Below are positions 1 through 28,478 of a stretch of DNA of 64,000 nt, piece after piece. This stretch comes from Nannobrachium achirus. Taxonomy: Eukaryota > Chordata > Actinopteri > Myctophiformes > Myctophidae. Below the pieces are notes generated by a model that searched no databases, was not told where the DNA came from, and saw nothing but the letters and a program-made list of their open reading frames with translations. The stretch's first letter is position 1; each line of letters opens with the position of its first letter. The position numbers and the translations under genes were made by a program. Where the stretch lies: positions 40,744,756 to 40,808,755 of the forward strand of contig OY997642.1 in the NCBI GenBank assembly GCA_963921795.1. The letters are read 5' to 3'.

Positions 1-57
<57 letters not shown>
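1..57. repeat. (CA)n microsatellite
   Basis: Perfect CA dinucleotides at the window edge. Confidence 0.95.
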
Positions 58-59
<2 letters not shown>

Positions 60-704
60 CCTTCCCACAAACCTTCACAAATGTTCTAGTGTATGTAAAC
101 CAGCAGTGTGTGTGCCCGGTGGCAGCTGAATTAGTGCTTTGTGGTCATGTCCCAGAGGAACACTGGCCACCCACCCTAGTGGCTGTGGCCACTGCAGCTT
201 GGTGCAAACCATTCTCACACACAGTCACGAGAAAGCCTGACATGATCTCAGTCCAGTTCAACTTTCGGGATCAAGGTAGACTGCAAACATTGATGGTTCA
301 AATGTAGCCTATGGCAACTAGGCCTATGTCAATCTATTAAATAACCTATTTAATATACATGCTTATTTAAAATAAGCTTGTCCCTCACAAATAGCCTACA
401 ATTGTATATAAAAAATCACTAAACTAAAGCAGTTTTAATTAGACCTGTTTATGCTGCAGCCTTTTGGGGGGGTTTAACTAGTTTGCACATGGTTTCCTGT
501 CAATTATAAAAAGACAACAAGCAAACAAACAAGCAACCAAGCAAACAAACAACCAGAGACATTCATTTACATAAAATGAGTGGGCGCTCTCTCATAACCT
601 CCAAAGTTTACCTTCACGTCATTTCGAGTAGGATCAAGTTCGGTCCTCAAATAGGCCCTAGTAGTTCAACCCGAGAAGAAACCTTCAGAAGTCCTATCGG
701 GCTG

Positions 705-780
705 CCGGGATGGGGCCGGGGGCAGGGGGCGTGGTCCGCTGCGCTACGCATCGTTGAACCCAAATTTGGCATATAAACGA
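705..780 (+). promoter_or_regulatory. Candidate crispld1 core promoter (GC boxes plus TATA)
   Basis: A local G-rich stretch at 705-735 contains an Sp1/KLF-like GGGGGCGTGG (725-734). It is followed by TATAAA at 772-777. This lies about 280 bp upstream of a consensus splice donor (1057), in the correct orientation for the downstream crispld1 coding exon. The composition stands out from the AT-rich surroundings. This is inference; no transcript evidence is available. Confidence 0.4.
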
Positions 781-799
781 AAAAGCAGCGCTCATGAAT

Positions 800-1056
800 C
801 CACAGTGCACTGAATGACCTGAGGAATTCAACAGGTACATACAGCTCTCTATGACTGCATGCTGGATACGTATAATACTATAGCAAATTGATTCTGTGCA
901 ATAGATAGCGCTGTCAAACTGATGCGATGATTTCACACGTTGATTGGAAAGCAGATAGGCTATTTTCCTGAATCAAGACTGGGTTGGAGCTGGAATTGCG
1001 CATCTTGGCTGGAAATATATTTCATTCATTCCTGCGTGGATGTAGTCTTGTGACAG
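800..1056 (+). other. crispld1: Candidate non-coding first exon of crispld1 (5' UTR)
   Basis: A start about 25-30 bp after the TATA box would put the transcription start near 800. The sequence runs without a convincing coding frame to TGTGACAG followed by the donor GTAAAT at 1057. The next matching acceptor is a strong pyrimidine tract plus AG at 2411-2412. The boundary at 800 is estimated. Confidence 0.35.
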
Positions 1057-1365
1057 GTAAATACAACTTTATAACTTTATTCCTACGTTAATAGCAAAAT
1101 TTACCAACACAAGCACCAAATAAATAACTAATTATTAAACTTACCTGCGGTGCGTGCGTGAGTGAGCAAGCAGTAGCTGTATCCCACGCATGCGCATGAA
1201 ATATTACATGTGTCCAACAAAAAATATTTTTCCAATGACATAATGTGTGAAAGCTGTATTTACACAGGTCGCACTGTGAAGAAATGTGTGGACCAGATAT
1301 GCTCCCATGGGGTTGTTTACGAGATTGTGAATGATGTCTCTTTGTAATTTGCCTAATGTTATTAC

Positions 1366-1887
1366 CAGTGGTGGGAAAGTAGGCTACTCAAATGTTTTAT
1401 TTAAGTAAAAGTATCAATAATGCAATGAAATACTCGAATTCAAAATTGATTTTACTTGAGTAAAAGTAAAAAAGTATTGTATGCAATTAAAGTACCACAA
1501 GAAGAAAGTAGGCCTACTCATTATGCAGAATGTCCCATTTCACAAGTTGTCAAGTGTATAAAATGTATAAAAAAGGTTTTAAAAATAGCAGATCTACAAG
1601 CTCACAATGCATCGCATCACCAACACATTGTGAACTTGTTGATCGTCTATTTTCAAATGGCAGAAATGTAGGCTAGGGCTGTAGGTTATTGGTTAATGTA
1701 TGTTTTGTAATAATAATCAAAATCTAGAAGTAACTAAAGGTTTCAACTAAATGTTGCGGAGTAAAAGTACAATATTTGGACCCAAGATGTAGTGGAGTAG
1801 AAGTACAAGTATTGGAAAATGGAAAAACTCAAGTAAAGTACAAATACCTCAATGTTGTACTTAAGTACATGTTACTTTACACCACAG
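1366..1887 (+). mobile_element. hAT-type non-autonomous element with 8-bp TSD
   Basis: Starts CAGTGGTGGGAAAGTA and ends TTACTTTACACCACAG. It is flanked on both sides by the exact 8-bp duplication GTTATTAC (1358-1365, 1888-1895). No transposase. Carries the hairpin repeat at 1581-1654. Confidence 0.85.
1581..1654 (+). repeat. Hairpin repeat copy
   Basis: AAAATAGCAGATCTACAAGC at left and the inverse TTGTTGATCGTCTATTTTC at right; lies inside the hAT element at 1366-1887. Confidence 0.7.
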
Positions 1888-2412
1888 GTTATTACAAAAG
1901 CGTGACTCTCGTGGCTCACCATAATAGTCCTTCTTGCAGCATGGGTTTGAATCCGACTCCAGCTTTACTGTAGTTCTGTATCATTTATCATCTCTCTCCT
2001 GCCAACCTGTCTATCTATTCATTGCCACTGTCATAAATAAAACACACATTCAGAACAAAAAATCAACTTTCTCCTGCATGCCAAATTGTCTCAATATTCA
2101 TTGCCACTGCATGTCAAAGCACACGTTATACTTTAAAACATTACTAAAGAGAATGCTCTCTGCCACAATTCTATTGTTTATTTATTATTGTTGAAAAATA
2201 TTGACAATATTGTAATTATTCACATGCATTATGTTCCACCCATCCTTCTCGTGGCCCTCCAAAGTTACAGGCGTGAAGAACGCGACGATCAAGTGAATTC
2301 ATGTGTCCACATCACCATGCAAAACGGATACGTTTCTTCCGTTGAAATTGCACAAATTGAAATTGGCGTTCAGCATAATGTTCCACCCCCTTCTGTCTCT
2401 TATTCCTTTCAG

Positions 2413-2480
2413 GTAACGAAACTATAGGCACTTTTCATCCCAGAGTCCAGGATCCATCCGATTCCAACTTGCTACCCAGC
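2413..2480 (+). other. crispld1: crispld1 5' UTR part of the first coding exon
   Basis: A long pyrimidine tract ends in CAG at 2410-2412, a strong acceptor. The 68 nt that follow lead to the ATG at 2481. Splicing here explains why no promoter-like sequence sits just upstream of the ATG. Confidence 0.5.
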
Positions 2481-17410
<14,930 letters not shown>

Positions 17411-19075
17411 AGGCAGAGAGCCCGTCAAACATGGCTCCTTCACGTTCAGCAGACCCTCTCATCATCATCTCACAACCTGCAATTACTGTACATGCATGAC
17501 TGAATGATTCAGCCTCTGACACTAAAACTGTAGCCCGGCTTTATTCAAGGCCTCTCGTGTCACTATGGCCAAAATAGAAAAGAAGTCATGTAATAGCCAA
17601 GCAGGAGATATACACTTATAAACTTTATGTATTTGGTCATTTTGATAATCTAATAAGTACAGTATTTTCTTGTCCATCCTCAGAAGTATTTTCCTGTAGC
17701 AGAGTAGTCCTGCCTGAAGACCAGGAGCCTCACAGCTGCTTTTGCCAAGCGGGATTCCCATTGACTTGAGCGATATGTTTTGGTTTCCCTTGCGGCAGAC
17801 CTGGGTTCAAATCCAGGTGGTCAAGGTGGATACAATTACGCATATTTGGGATACTTCTCATTATGTTTGTTTCGCAGTGGCGTCAAAAACATATTCATTC
17901 ATTTTTCAACCTTAATGGAGTTGAGCACATTCAATTAGCCAACCATTCCTGTATCATTCAGTTTAGATGGACACAAAGGGTTTTTATTACAAAATGAGAT
18001 GCTCAGTATCTGGAAAGCTATACATGGTTTCTGTTTACAGTGGGATAGCACATGTTCATTATTATATCAGTCCCTGCTTCACAAACACTTACGATGAGGA
18101 TGCTGTGTATTTCAGAAATATTGAATGATAAACTCTGTATAGGATGTTAATCAAATGTAGCCCCATTTAATTTAATCACACAATTTCAGAAAATATCGCT
18201 GAAAATACTGCATTAGTCTCCTTCTGTACACTGGTGTTGAGAATTAGGCCTATGTGTTCAGGTCATTTCACAATGCGTTGTGGTAATAACCCAGGCAATG
18301 TGTTAGGAGATGTTATGTCAATGGGCAGCAAAGTGAGACACAGCCTCATAAACGTCTTCAAATGTCACCTGTTGACATGATGTTGCACTGTGATTACAGT
18401 AGTAATGCTAATGCGATTCCATTCACACTGTTGCTCATCATAGTTGCCCCAAAATATGGCTGGTGTATTGCTAACATAATAGTCCAGACAGTAATCTATC
18501 TATGGACAGCACACCCAGTCCAAAGACACCATGTATATTTTTGTACATACAGTTGTTGTAAATATTATTTAACATTTGATCAAATGCTGTATACCTTTTC
18601 ATTTAAAGAATGAAGATTTCTAGCGCAATATCAATCACAGTAAAATCACAATCAGGGGATGACAACACAGCTTTTGCATGCACATGATATGTTCTTCATT
18701 CAAGCTCCTTTTAAAGTGACATTCTGTAATGTTTCAATATATTCATATTTATGTAAACACTGTGTTTGTAACATAATGATGTTGTATTTTATGCTACCTT
18801 TATCATTAGATTTATACAGAATAAACCTGGCTGGCCAGGTCTGCGCATGGCAGAATTACATAAAAAGAAATCAAAATATGCTTTATTTATTTTCAGAAAC
18901 ACTGCCACATATGTGAACAGTGCAAGTATCCATTGTGATATGACAGATGTAATTATAATAGCCTTTAAACAATGCAGCTTAGTCGTGTCTCATTTAACAT
19001 AACATCCCTGTAGTGTAGATCATAAAGTACTACCTCACAATATTCTATACGTTTTATGCTCTGTCCATCATTAAA
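17411..19075 (+). other. crispld1: Likely crispld1 3' UTR
   Basis: Follows the stop codon, with no ORF of note and few repeats. Candidate polyadenylation signals are AATAAA at 18820-18825 and ATTAAA at 19070-19075. A TpsiC-arm-like stem (GGTTCAAATCC near 17812) may be an old SINE piece. The end point is inferred. Confidence 0.4.
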
Positions 19076-20030
19076 GTCTCGTAAAATAATCGACTGTCCT
19101 TGAATGATGTAGCAATGTCTAAAATGCTGGCTCAGACTGTTTACATTGTTTTATGTTACAGTTGTTTTCAGGTTTCAGAGACGTGTGGCAGAGGCTGTTT
19201 TAATATCTGCTCTACTTCTTCCGGAAAGGCCTCAGGAATCTTGGCTTCCACATTTCAACAACATCTCAAATTCAGCCATGAATCAAACTTTCAAATTAAA
19301 TTTCTTTCTAGAAGGCTCAGCGGCGCTTCCAGGAAATGGGAGAGGGGGGCTTGTATGGAAGAGAAAGCTGCTTGTTTTCAGCTGCAGGGACAGGGCCGAT
19401 GAGCACTTAAACCCCATATACGTAGGCTACTTAGTTGACCAGGGTCCCCAAGGGCGCTAGTGGCTTGCCATAGGTCTGCTCCTCTTTGCCTCTACACCAA
19501 ATATCTCTGCTGAAAATAGCTGATCTACAAGCTCACAACGCATTGCCAACTGCTATTTTTGCTGAATGTTTGCTCCAGAATAGGGTGCTAGGGGTCATGT
19601 GGTTGTCAAAGAAGTCGACTCTGTGTTGTTTCAAGTTTGTCAAAACCTTCAAAGTAATTGTTATTACAGTAGATCACCGGCTCTAAAATAGCCAAAATCC
19701 ATTGTTGCCCAAAGCCAAGATAATGAGAAGAATACTGCCAAATAAAAAAATCAGGAAACGTCATGGGCGGATGAACCTCACTGAGACTGCTGAATATAGT
19801 GTTTTTGAGCAACCAAATGCATTTTAATTTGAACAACTGGCTCCTTTGTGCAGTACAGAGAAGAAAGCATCTTACATCTAGCCTCTCATAGCAGCAACAA
19901 TGCTGACTCAAGGTTATATTTTGCATCATTACATTTTAGGAATGTAGCACAAACTCCTGTCAGAAATGCAAAGGGCTCCTTGCAAGAGCATGATACTTTT
20001 AATTTAGTGTATCACAGACTTGTCTGATTT

Positions 20031-20062
<32 letters not shown>

Positions 20063-21064
20063 AAATACTTTAGTAAATGTAGTGCATTCAAAGGTTATGC
20101 TTAAAGGATAACAAAAAGTTTCCATTGTGGATTATATTTTCCACGCTAATTAAAACAACTGCATAGCACGCACAGACAAAGAGACCATTTCAAACTCTCA
20201 AAAGAATCGGATAACTTGACTTGAAAGGATTGAAAAGGTTCTGACCTCAGACCTGACTGTATATCACACAAAGGAACTATGAACCAAGGGTTAAGGTGCT
20301 AACTGAGTTTGGCCAAGGTTGCTTGGAGCGAAGAGGCATGCATCGCAACGCTGTCAAAATTCACAGGCTTGTGTTGTAGAGGCATCCATTGGCACAGGAC
20401 TCCAGTGTGCTGCTAAAGTCAACCAGCCAGAAAGTCAGTCAGCCAGTCACCTAGAACAGTGGTTCTCAACCAGGCCGCGACCCCCCAAAATAATGGATCC
20501 CCCACGCTGATAAACACTTGTTTATCAGAATGTAGGAGTTCAGGCATTTGATTTAGTTTGACTCGGTAGCAGCAGATCTACAAGCAGATCTACAAGCAGA
20601 TCTGCTATTTTCCCAATGTTTGCCTCTTTCTTATATTATGTGACAATTTGGTCAATGTTTGACCAGTTTCTATTGTATAGTTTGTTGAATACTTTTAATC
20701 CAGTAATGCTCTTTTCTTTCTTTATTTTTCGAATAATTAATTAACGAAGGTCTTTAAATTATCACTTCACTGTCATGTGGGGACCCCCCTGGGGGTCCCG
20801 ACCCATGAGTTCTCCTGGTCTATAAAGACTTGTGTGTTGAATCACACCCAATCAACTTTGTTGACCGGTGTCCCCCAGGGGTCTACTTGGCCCGCTCCTT
20901 TTTTCCTCTGCACAACAAATCTCTTCACCAAATATTTTGAAGAAAATGTAGTCATGCTGTGACTCGTTGTGAACGGCTATTTTCACTGAATATTCGCTTA
21001 TTATAACATGCCCAGAATAGGGATTGTGTAGAAGCAACATTGTCAAGTGGGGTAACTGGGTTGT

Positions 21065-21640
21065 GTCAATTGGTGTAACCAGTATCTTTCATAAGAATAC
21101 TAAAGACGCCTCAGGGCGTCATGCGACCTCACCCGCGCCAATTCTTGGTCATCTGGCCAGTGATGTATATCGGACCAGTAACCCATATATGGAGACCCGT
21201 GGTACCCATATATGGAGATCCATGTACTGTACCGTATATAGTACATCCCTTTTATGGCCATACATGGAGATCCCTGTCTGAACCAGCCACACAGATATGG
21301 GCTGTCTTCCTCCATATATGGGCATTCCCATATGAAGTCCTGTTAGATATGGGCTTAATATTGATGACACCAGGGATCTCCATACATGGGCATAAAAGGG
21401 GGTGGTTCCCTTGACATTATAACATACAATCGCTTTTATGCCCATACCTGGAGATCCCTATCTGAACCAGCCACACAGATATGGGCCATGTCTTGGCCAT
21501 CTGGCCAGTGATGTATATCGATGTCATCAGGGATCTTCATATTATGGACAAAAAAGGGATTCTGGGGAATACCCATATATGGACTTTTACATACCGGTAG
21601 GTGATGTCACCTGTGATGTCAAAGTGATGTGTCAGGGGAA
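21065..21640 (+). repeat. CArG-bearing repeat cluster
   Basis: Several joined copies; CCATATATGG at 21183, 21206, 21312 and 21573, plus AAGACGCCTCAGGGCGTC at the left end. Confidence 0.7.
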
Positions 21641-22081
21641 CCACAGTGTCAGGTCTGACCTACAGACAGAGATACGCGGACAAGATGTGTCGGTTGTCAC
21701 CTACGGTCGCAATAATATACAGGAAAACTGGAATAATGAAATGTGGAATCCTGTAAGGAGTTCCCAATGCAGCCATGTCAAATATGGATTTGTCATCTTG
21801 CCAACCCTATTTTGTCACTTAGTGACAAACATGAGCGCACACACGTGCACACAGGGGTTATCGCCATGCTGGCTTGTGGTGGACATTTTTGTTAAAATAA
21901 AAATAAAAATGCCACAGACCAGAAACACATATTCTTACATATGATAGTAAACCTGTAAACCTGGAGACTTGACGTTCAGTAATTGGGTCATATGATAAAA
22001 ATTATAATGGCGTTTAAAAAAGAAAACCTAAAACTTTCCACGGACACATTTGTCCATGTACGGACATATTGGTGACCCTTG

Positions 22082-22205
<124 letters not shown>

Positions 22206-22529
22206 CTACTAAATACTTAACCTGGTAGAAATTAGATGAAGAGTGGAAAAATCACAACCACAAGTGGTACAGTGGTAAGATACCACTGTGCCACTGTGGT
22301 CCATACGCAACTAGTTCTATTGCATGCTGTTCAGTTAAAGAGCCAGACATAAACAAACCTCATCCGTTTTTAAAACCAATAGTTTTGAACTCACAGTCTA
22401 AGACCTTTGAGTCATGTATATCTTACCACTGTACCACTACACCTTGGTTCATATTCAACTAGTCGGTTTGTGACTTCAGTAGGGAAAGATTAGAGCCAGG
22501 CACAAACGTGAAAAAAAAAGAAAAAAAAA

Positions 22530-22825
22530 AAACATTTTTAGTATCAGTAAAGTGTCAGTATCTTGGTCAATATCATGGTCAATATGCCGTACTGGTGTCA
22601 GTATCCTGGTCAGTATACCGGTCGGTATCTTGGTGTCAGTATCCTGATCCGTATCCCGGTCTCAGTATGGTTGGTATGTTGGTGTCAATATCCTGGTATC
22701 AGTATCCTGGTCCGCATCCCAGTGTCAGTATTTTGGACAATATCTTGGTGTCAGTATCTTGGTGTGAGTATCTTTGTGTCAGTATCTTGTTGTCAGTATA
22801 TTTATGTCAGTAGCATGTCCAGTAT
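22530..22825 (+). repeat. Degenerate minisatellite (CAGTATCCTGGT)
   Basis: More than 15 diverged units of about 12-18 bp around GTGTCAGTATCCTGGT. Intergenic. Confidence 0.75.
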
Positions 22826-23413
22826 CCTGGTGTCTGTGAAGTACAGGCAGAGGTCACTCTGGCCTAAGCTCTCACACACTGTGGTAAACATTTTGGCTGC
22901 CTGCTCTGCTCCAAACACTATGTAAAATACTCTGCTTGTATGATCAACTTATTCTTAGAAATTCTCACATAGGGCAATTCATTTAATATTTGTCCTATAG
23001 GCCTATAGAGCAGCCGCCCCTGAGTAAGACATGAACAGAATAGTAGTTGCCTACTCTCTGACACATGTTAAACGTGTATCAGAGTTTATGCACAAAACCC
23101 AACTGAGTCACCCATTTTTGGTTGTCTATATTCTTTAAATAATCTTAGTTACAGGCCTAGGACACTTAATCCACACTACTTAACTGCACAGGGAAAGTCC
23201 TTTCATCGGACATGAATAAATAGCCAGAGAAGTTATTCACGTAACGCTACTGTAACAACATACTTCTGCGTTGCCAGTTTTAGCGATAAAAACCTTTTTT
23301 GATTGTGTGTGTTGGTCTGTTAAATACAGAAATGTGAAATGGAGTTAGCAATTATGAGGGTTTTTGAAGTTGGTTTTGAAATAAATTCTAAGCTGGCCAT
23401 GAGAGAATCATCA

Positions 23414-23415
<2 letters not shown>

Positions 23416-23489
<74 letters not shown>

Positions 23490-23552
23490 CGTGCGTGCGT
23501 GTGTGTGCGTGTGCGCGTGCGTGCATGTGTGTGCGTGCGTGCGTGTGTCTGG
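23416..23552. repeat. (GT)n with GTGC variants
   Basis: Intergenic compound dinucleotide tract. Confidence 0.93.
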
Positions 23553-25016
23553 AGGGTGCATGTATGCATGCGGGTGTACCTCCTCCATATGAGCGTTCAT
23601 GCTTGAACGTGTCCATTAAAGCGCACTTTTGCGTGTGTGGGGCATGTGTGTGTGTAGGTGAGGCAGTTTCTAAAAGTGACTCGTACAATCATTCCCATGC
23701 CTTCTGGACGGTCCCTGAGGTGGTTTCCTCCTGGGTGGACACACACCGTGCATGTGGGCCAACAATCACTGCGGACAGGAAGAGAAGTAGAGCGTGTGTG
23801 TATGTGTGTGAGTGTGTGGTTGGCCTTCCTCCTCTCATCCCATGCACCACTCATAGATTTAGACATTCTTATTATTTTAACATAGTTAGCAGCTGTGTTT
23901 TGGTGGCGAAACATGCTAATCATCTGCCCATAGCTGGGTTTTATGATGGTCATGAAGTATTTATAACTATGAACTGTTCCAATCCACTTTCTCATGGCAC
24001 AGAGCTCGAAAGTCGAAAGGTTCTCAAAGTCCCCAATGTGTACTTTATCCCTGGTGTTTTGCAATAATCAATTTGCTTTACTCTTTTATATTAATAGTCC
24101 TTCTATTTATTGCTTGTACCCATATAAAGTGGCTAACTTTAACTCAATGTATTGACTGTGCTGCAGTCACTAACTGGCCACAAGGTTCCTTGCTACTACA
24201 CTTTGAAATAGACATTTCTCCAGATGTCCAATTATATCCTGTTTTCCCATCTGAAATTGACAATAACCTTAGGTGGATTCGCTTCAGGGTATTTTGTTAT
24301 TTAAGGTGGTTTAAGATGATTTCATACCTTAATAACACTTAATAACTGCTTACATTTGCTCATCTTTGAGCATTTTTTAAAACTGAAGTAACTTAACCTA
24401 GGCCTAAATGGTGTTACAAGCATAATGTTCTTTCCATTGGCAATATTAATAATAAATACTAGTCAAGTTAAGATTATTGTCACTGTCAGATTATCACTGA
24501 TTATGTAGAACTAATAAACATCCACCAAATGAAAGAGTTACTTATAGGCCTCCTGTATTTACTGACACCATACACTTTATGCTTTTATGACTCATGCTAT
24601 TTAACTAGTATGTTCTCACTCATAATGTATGAACCCTATAAACAACAGGGAAAATGGTCACATAAATTGAGATAAGTGATCAGGTATCGCCTGATGTTCT
24701 AATCTGTTTCCACCTGTCGCAAATCAGTCTATCTCCTCCAGTTTTGCCCTGTTTCCACGTTGAGTAAAAGCATATTTCTACATTGAAGTATTGATACTTT
24801 TACTTAAGTAAAGAATTGTCTCCCCCTCAAAAGAAAAAGAAAAGAAAAAAGGAACTGCTCCCTATACTGCGAACCGGATCCCATCGTTCATCTCAAAGAG
24901 CCGTTTAAAAGACTTGATTTGTTCGCGAACGTCCCATCTCTAATCAAACTCAGACAGATATTACCTTGATACATCTGCATCCCCTTCCTTCTCCCTCCTC
25001 CCCTTTCCCCTCTCTG

Positions 25017-25020
<4 letters not shown>

Positions 25021-25103
<83 letters not shown>

Positions 25104-25115
25104 GACAGACAGACA

Positions 25116-25156
<41 letters not shown>

Positions 25157-25178
25157 GCACGCACGCACGCACGCACGC

Positions 25179-25248
<70 letters not shown>
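25021..25248. repeat. (CA)n(CAGA)n(CGCA)n compound
   Basis: 228 nt with internal AGAC and GCAC blocks. Confidence 0.95.
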
Positions 25249-25249
<1 letters not shown>

Positions 25250-25693
25250 AAACTGTGGTTTTGGCATCTCTCTCCCTCCTCCTGTTTTGTTGGTAACCCA
25301 CACACAGACGTCTAGTGCCAACCAAGTGTGGCAAAGGGTCAGTATTCCCACAGTCCCTCTCTCTCTCTCTCACTTTCTCTTTCTGTCTCGTTCTCTCTCA
25401 CACCAAGACTTATTTCTTTAATTTTTTTCACAGGCATGGTTCTTAACACCCCCACCTTCTTTCACCGTTTGTGCCCCCAAAAAACCCCCATGGAAATTTT
25501 CTGCCTCTCCCAAGAATAGTTTGTCTGACGCCCTGGCATTTTCCTCTGGTGCCCCCCTGACGCTTCGGGTTGGCCAAGTACACACTGATGACAAGACTAT
25601 TTTCATCTTGATATTTATGAAATTCATTAATTCTTTTTTTCTTCTTTGCTGTGCAGATGTAGTAGAATATTCAGTTTGCTTAGGTGGGCGAGT

Positions 25694-25721
25694 GTAAGAG
25701 AGAGAGAAGAAGAAGAAGAAG

Positions 25722-25780
<59 letters not shown>
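25694..25780. repeat. (GA)n microsatellite
   Basis: AGA units then a perfect GA run. Confidence 0.95.
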
Positions 25781-25784
<4 letters not shown>

Positions 25785-25831
25785 AATGAAATACAGAGTA
25801 GGCAGCAACTGCAATAAGCAGATAAAACACA

Positions 25832-26108
25832 TCATATCATCACTGTCGGGCAGAAACCTCGTATCTCCAAATTTGTATGTTTTTTTGTAAAGTAAAGCCC
25901 AGCTGCTTCACCATACAAAACTGTCGCACAAAACTGAAAATGTCTGCTCTACAAGCACACAGCGTCTCGCCTGCGAATAGATCTGCTATTTTCACTGCGG
26001 TTTTGTGTGACAGTCAGTTATCTTCTGCTTCTTCTCATTTTAAAAATCATTTTTAAAATGATAAATATAAAACGAACGGTTTTGGACTACCCGACAATGA
26101 CGATATGT
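25832..26108 (+). mobile_element. MITE family A copy 2
   Basis: Same TIR (CATCACTGTCGGGCAGAAAC and inverse ending CCGACAATGACGATA), same internal order including AAAACGAACGGTTTTGGAC. Confidence 0.78.
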
Positions 26109-27647
26109 AAATGACTGGGTGTTCCCGGCAGTCCAACATGCATAGTCTAGACTAAAAGTGATTGTTGCAATAAGTTGTATGCAGTATACACTATAGTGTA
26201 TAGCCTACTGTCTCCCATAGAGCAGTGGTTTAATGAATATGTTGTATGCTGTATACACTATAGCCTACTCTACCTTGTACCATGGTTCAGGTTCAGGTTC
26301 AGGTTCGGTTTATTAGTCAAATGCGTATCCATACAAGTACAGACAAACAATGAAATGCTTGTGCCAAGAGCACTCTCAGCCTTATTGCACACAAAACAAT
26401 ACGACAACAACAGGTCACCCAGGACAACCCAAAAAACAACAAAACAACCATACAGTGTGACAGTGTACAGTTTAAAAACTGCGTATATTGTACATGACTA
26501 CCTACGTCTCGCTTCCATCTCTTCGTTAAGCAGCCTTAGTGCAGTGCATGGTTTAATGATATGTTGTATGCTGTATACACTACTGTAGACTACTGTGTAC
26601 CATAGTGCAGTGGTTTTTAAACATTTTCATGTCAAGGACTGCCAAATTTGATATGTATTTGGCCACAACCCCCCCCCCCCCCCCCCATATGAAAATAGTT
26701 GTGCCAGGGACCCCGTAAATGATTTGAGTTAATTCCAAATTCTTCACAATCTTTCAATATGTTTTGAAAATAGATCCACAATCTAAAAAAACATTGCATA
26801 GAGAGTTTGTAGATTTTTGCATATCCGATATATGAAATTGGGTTAAACTGATTTTTGATGCTACTGTATATTAATTCATTCAAGGAGCGAGAGCTAGTGC
26901 CATAATGTATGCAATGTATGCAAACTTTGTCAGCATGGTCTGTATGACATTTGACTGAAAAACAATGTATAAATAATTGATTCATATGAACTGTCACACT
27001 GCAGTTTTAATGTAACCAAATGTCATTAAATGCTCATTGAAATAACTATCATCTGTTATCATGAATAGATCAAAGAGACATTTGCATGTAGAGTTTACCA
27101 TTTTGGTTACTATATTGTGTACAATGGCTGTACTCTTTCTTGCCAAAAGCGTTAATGCATTTGGGTTTTAAAGCAAGCCTTCCAGTATTGACAGATTTGA
27201 AAGTAAATTGACCCCAACCTGGTAAACCATTAATATCCATGCACTCATAATGCATCTTGCTGTCTGACAGAACAGTAAAAGCCCTTGAAATATGTGATGA
27301 CACAAGAGGTCGCCCAAAACCCCCCCAGTATGTTTGTCCAGCTACCTGGTTTTGGAGCGGGGGAGTTGGTAAACAGGTAGAAATGCTACAAATAGAAACT
27401 AGCCACTTAAGAATATAGTCTTGAGGGAGAGCTGGTTTTTCTCGGGCCTACGTCAGCACTGACCTTTTTGCTGTTTGCTAAAGGGATTTGATTTCAGCTC
27501 TACCTCTCTCTCTTTCACTTTTTTTCAACAGTCACACTTAAGCCATGTGAGGTGTATAAAATAGCAGTTTTGTTCGGGAAGGAGAAACTGTGGTGGCTCA
27601 ATCATGGGCCAGGTAATATATTGCACCGGTGCCAAGCCGTGGGAGAA

Positions 27648-27707
27648 CGGAACGGAATAGAACGGAACGGAACGGAACAGAACAGGACAGGACAGAACAG
27701 AACAGAA
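27648..27707. repeat. (GGAAC)n pentanucleotide
   Basis: GGAAC/GGACA variants, about 12 units. Confidence 0.9.
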
Positions 27708-28472
27708 TGCATACTTCATAACAGATAGTATTTATTTGTCTTTAATCCAATCCGAGTTTTAGCATCTCCCAGGCGTGCAAATGAAACAGTGTATAGAGGA
27801 GAAAGTAGGGGTGCAATGGCATGCTTAAAGGCACGTCGGATTATTGTTAGTCTCCATATGTTCAGTAAACACTGAGACTTGATATTTGACCTTGCACATC
27901 TTGTGCTCATGGGATGGAAACCATGAAAGGTTTAGTGTCGAGGCCCTCACTACAGTGCAGGGTGGCATGTGGTTCTGGGTTCTAGCAGTGTCTTGAGGAC
28001 CCAGAGGCCAGAATGCGTAAATGCTTTGCGTCCTCAATGCCTTCTTGTAAATCTGAAAGTCCCTGTTGAGATTTATCGCCTGCCAGTGTATGAAGAAAAA
28101 GGCACAGTACATCACTTCCCTCTGGTGGACTATCCGTTCTATGACAGAAAAAACTGTCTATGGATTGGTCTCTTTCTTGATGGAATACCAATATGGCTTG
28201 TTTAAAATGACAATTATATGTGCTAGATAAGTAAACTTTAAATAAAGACTAAGGCGGACTGACTCGTGGTTATTATGTGTGATTGTGGAGTATGTGAGTT
28301 AGTAGGCTATGTGTATGTTTATCATCATTTATCAGTTTATCATTCACGTGCTCACACATACTGTATGGAAGATGGACAAGACCGTTTTCTTCATGTCTTC
28401 ACAAAAGACATTTAGGACTACAAACTATCATGAAAATAGGCGAGGAGACAGTACTTAAAAAAAAACAAGACA

Positions 28473-28478
28473 TTTATT
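28473..28478 (-). other. col15a1: Candidate col15a1 polyadenylation signal
   Basis: AATAAA on the minus strand, followed by TGTCTTG and a T run, as expected for a cleavage site. It is 3.7 kb past the stop codon; I saw no other AATAAA on the minus strand between 28473 and 32160. Needs transcript support. Confidence 0.3.

Noticed and set aside
2469-2480. In-frame TTG start four codons before the ATG of crispld1
   Set aside because: ATG at 2481 directly precedes a signal peptide; non-ATG initiation is not needed.
26281-26460. CAGGTTCAGGTTCAGGTTCGG region as a gene fragment
   Set aside because: Looks like a retroelement piece between two local duplicates (TGTATGCTGTATACACTA); no coding evidence.
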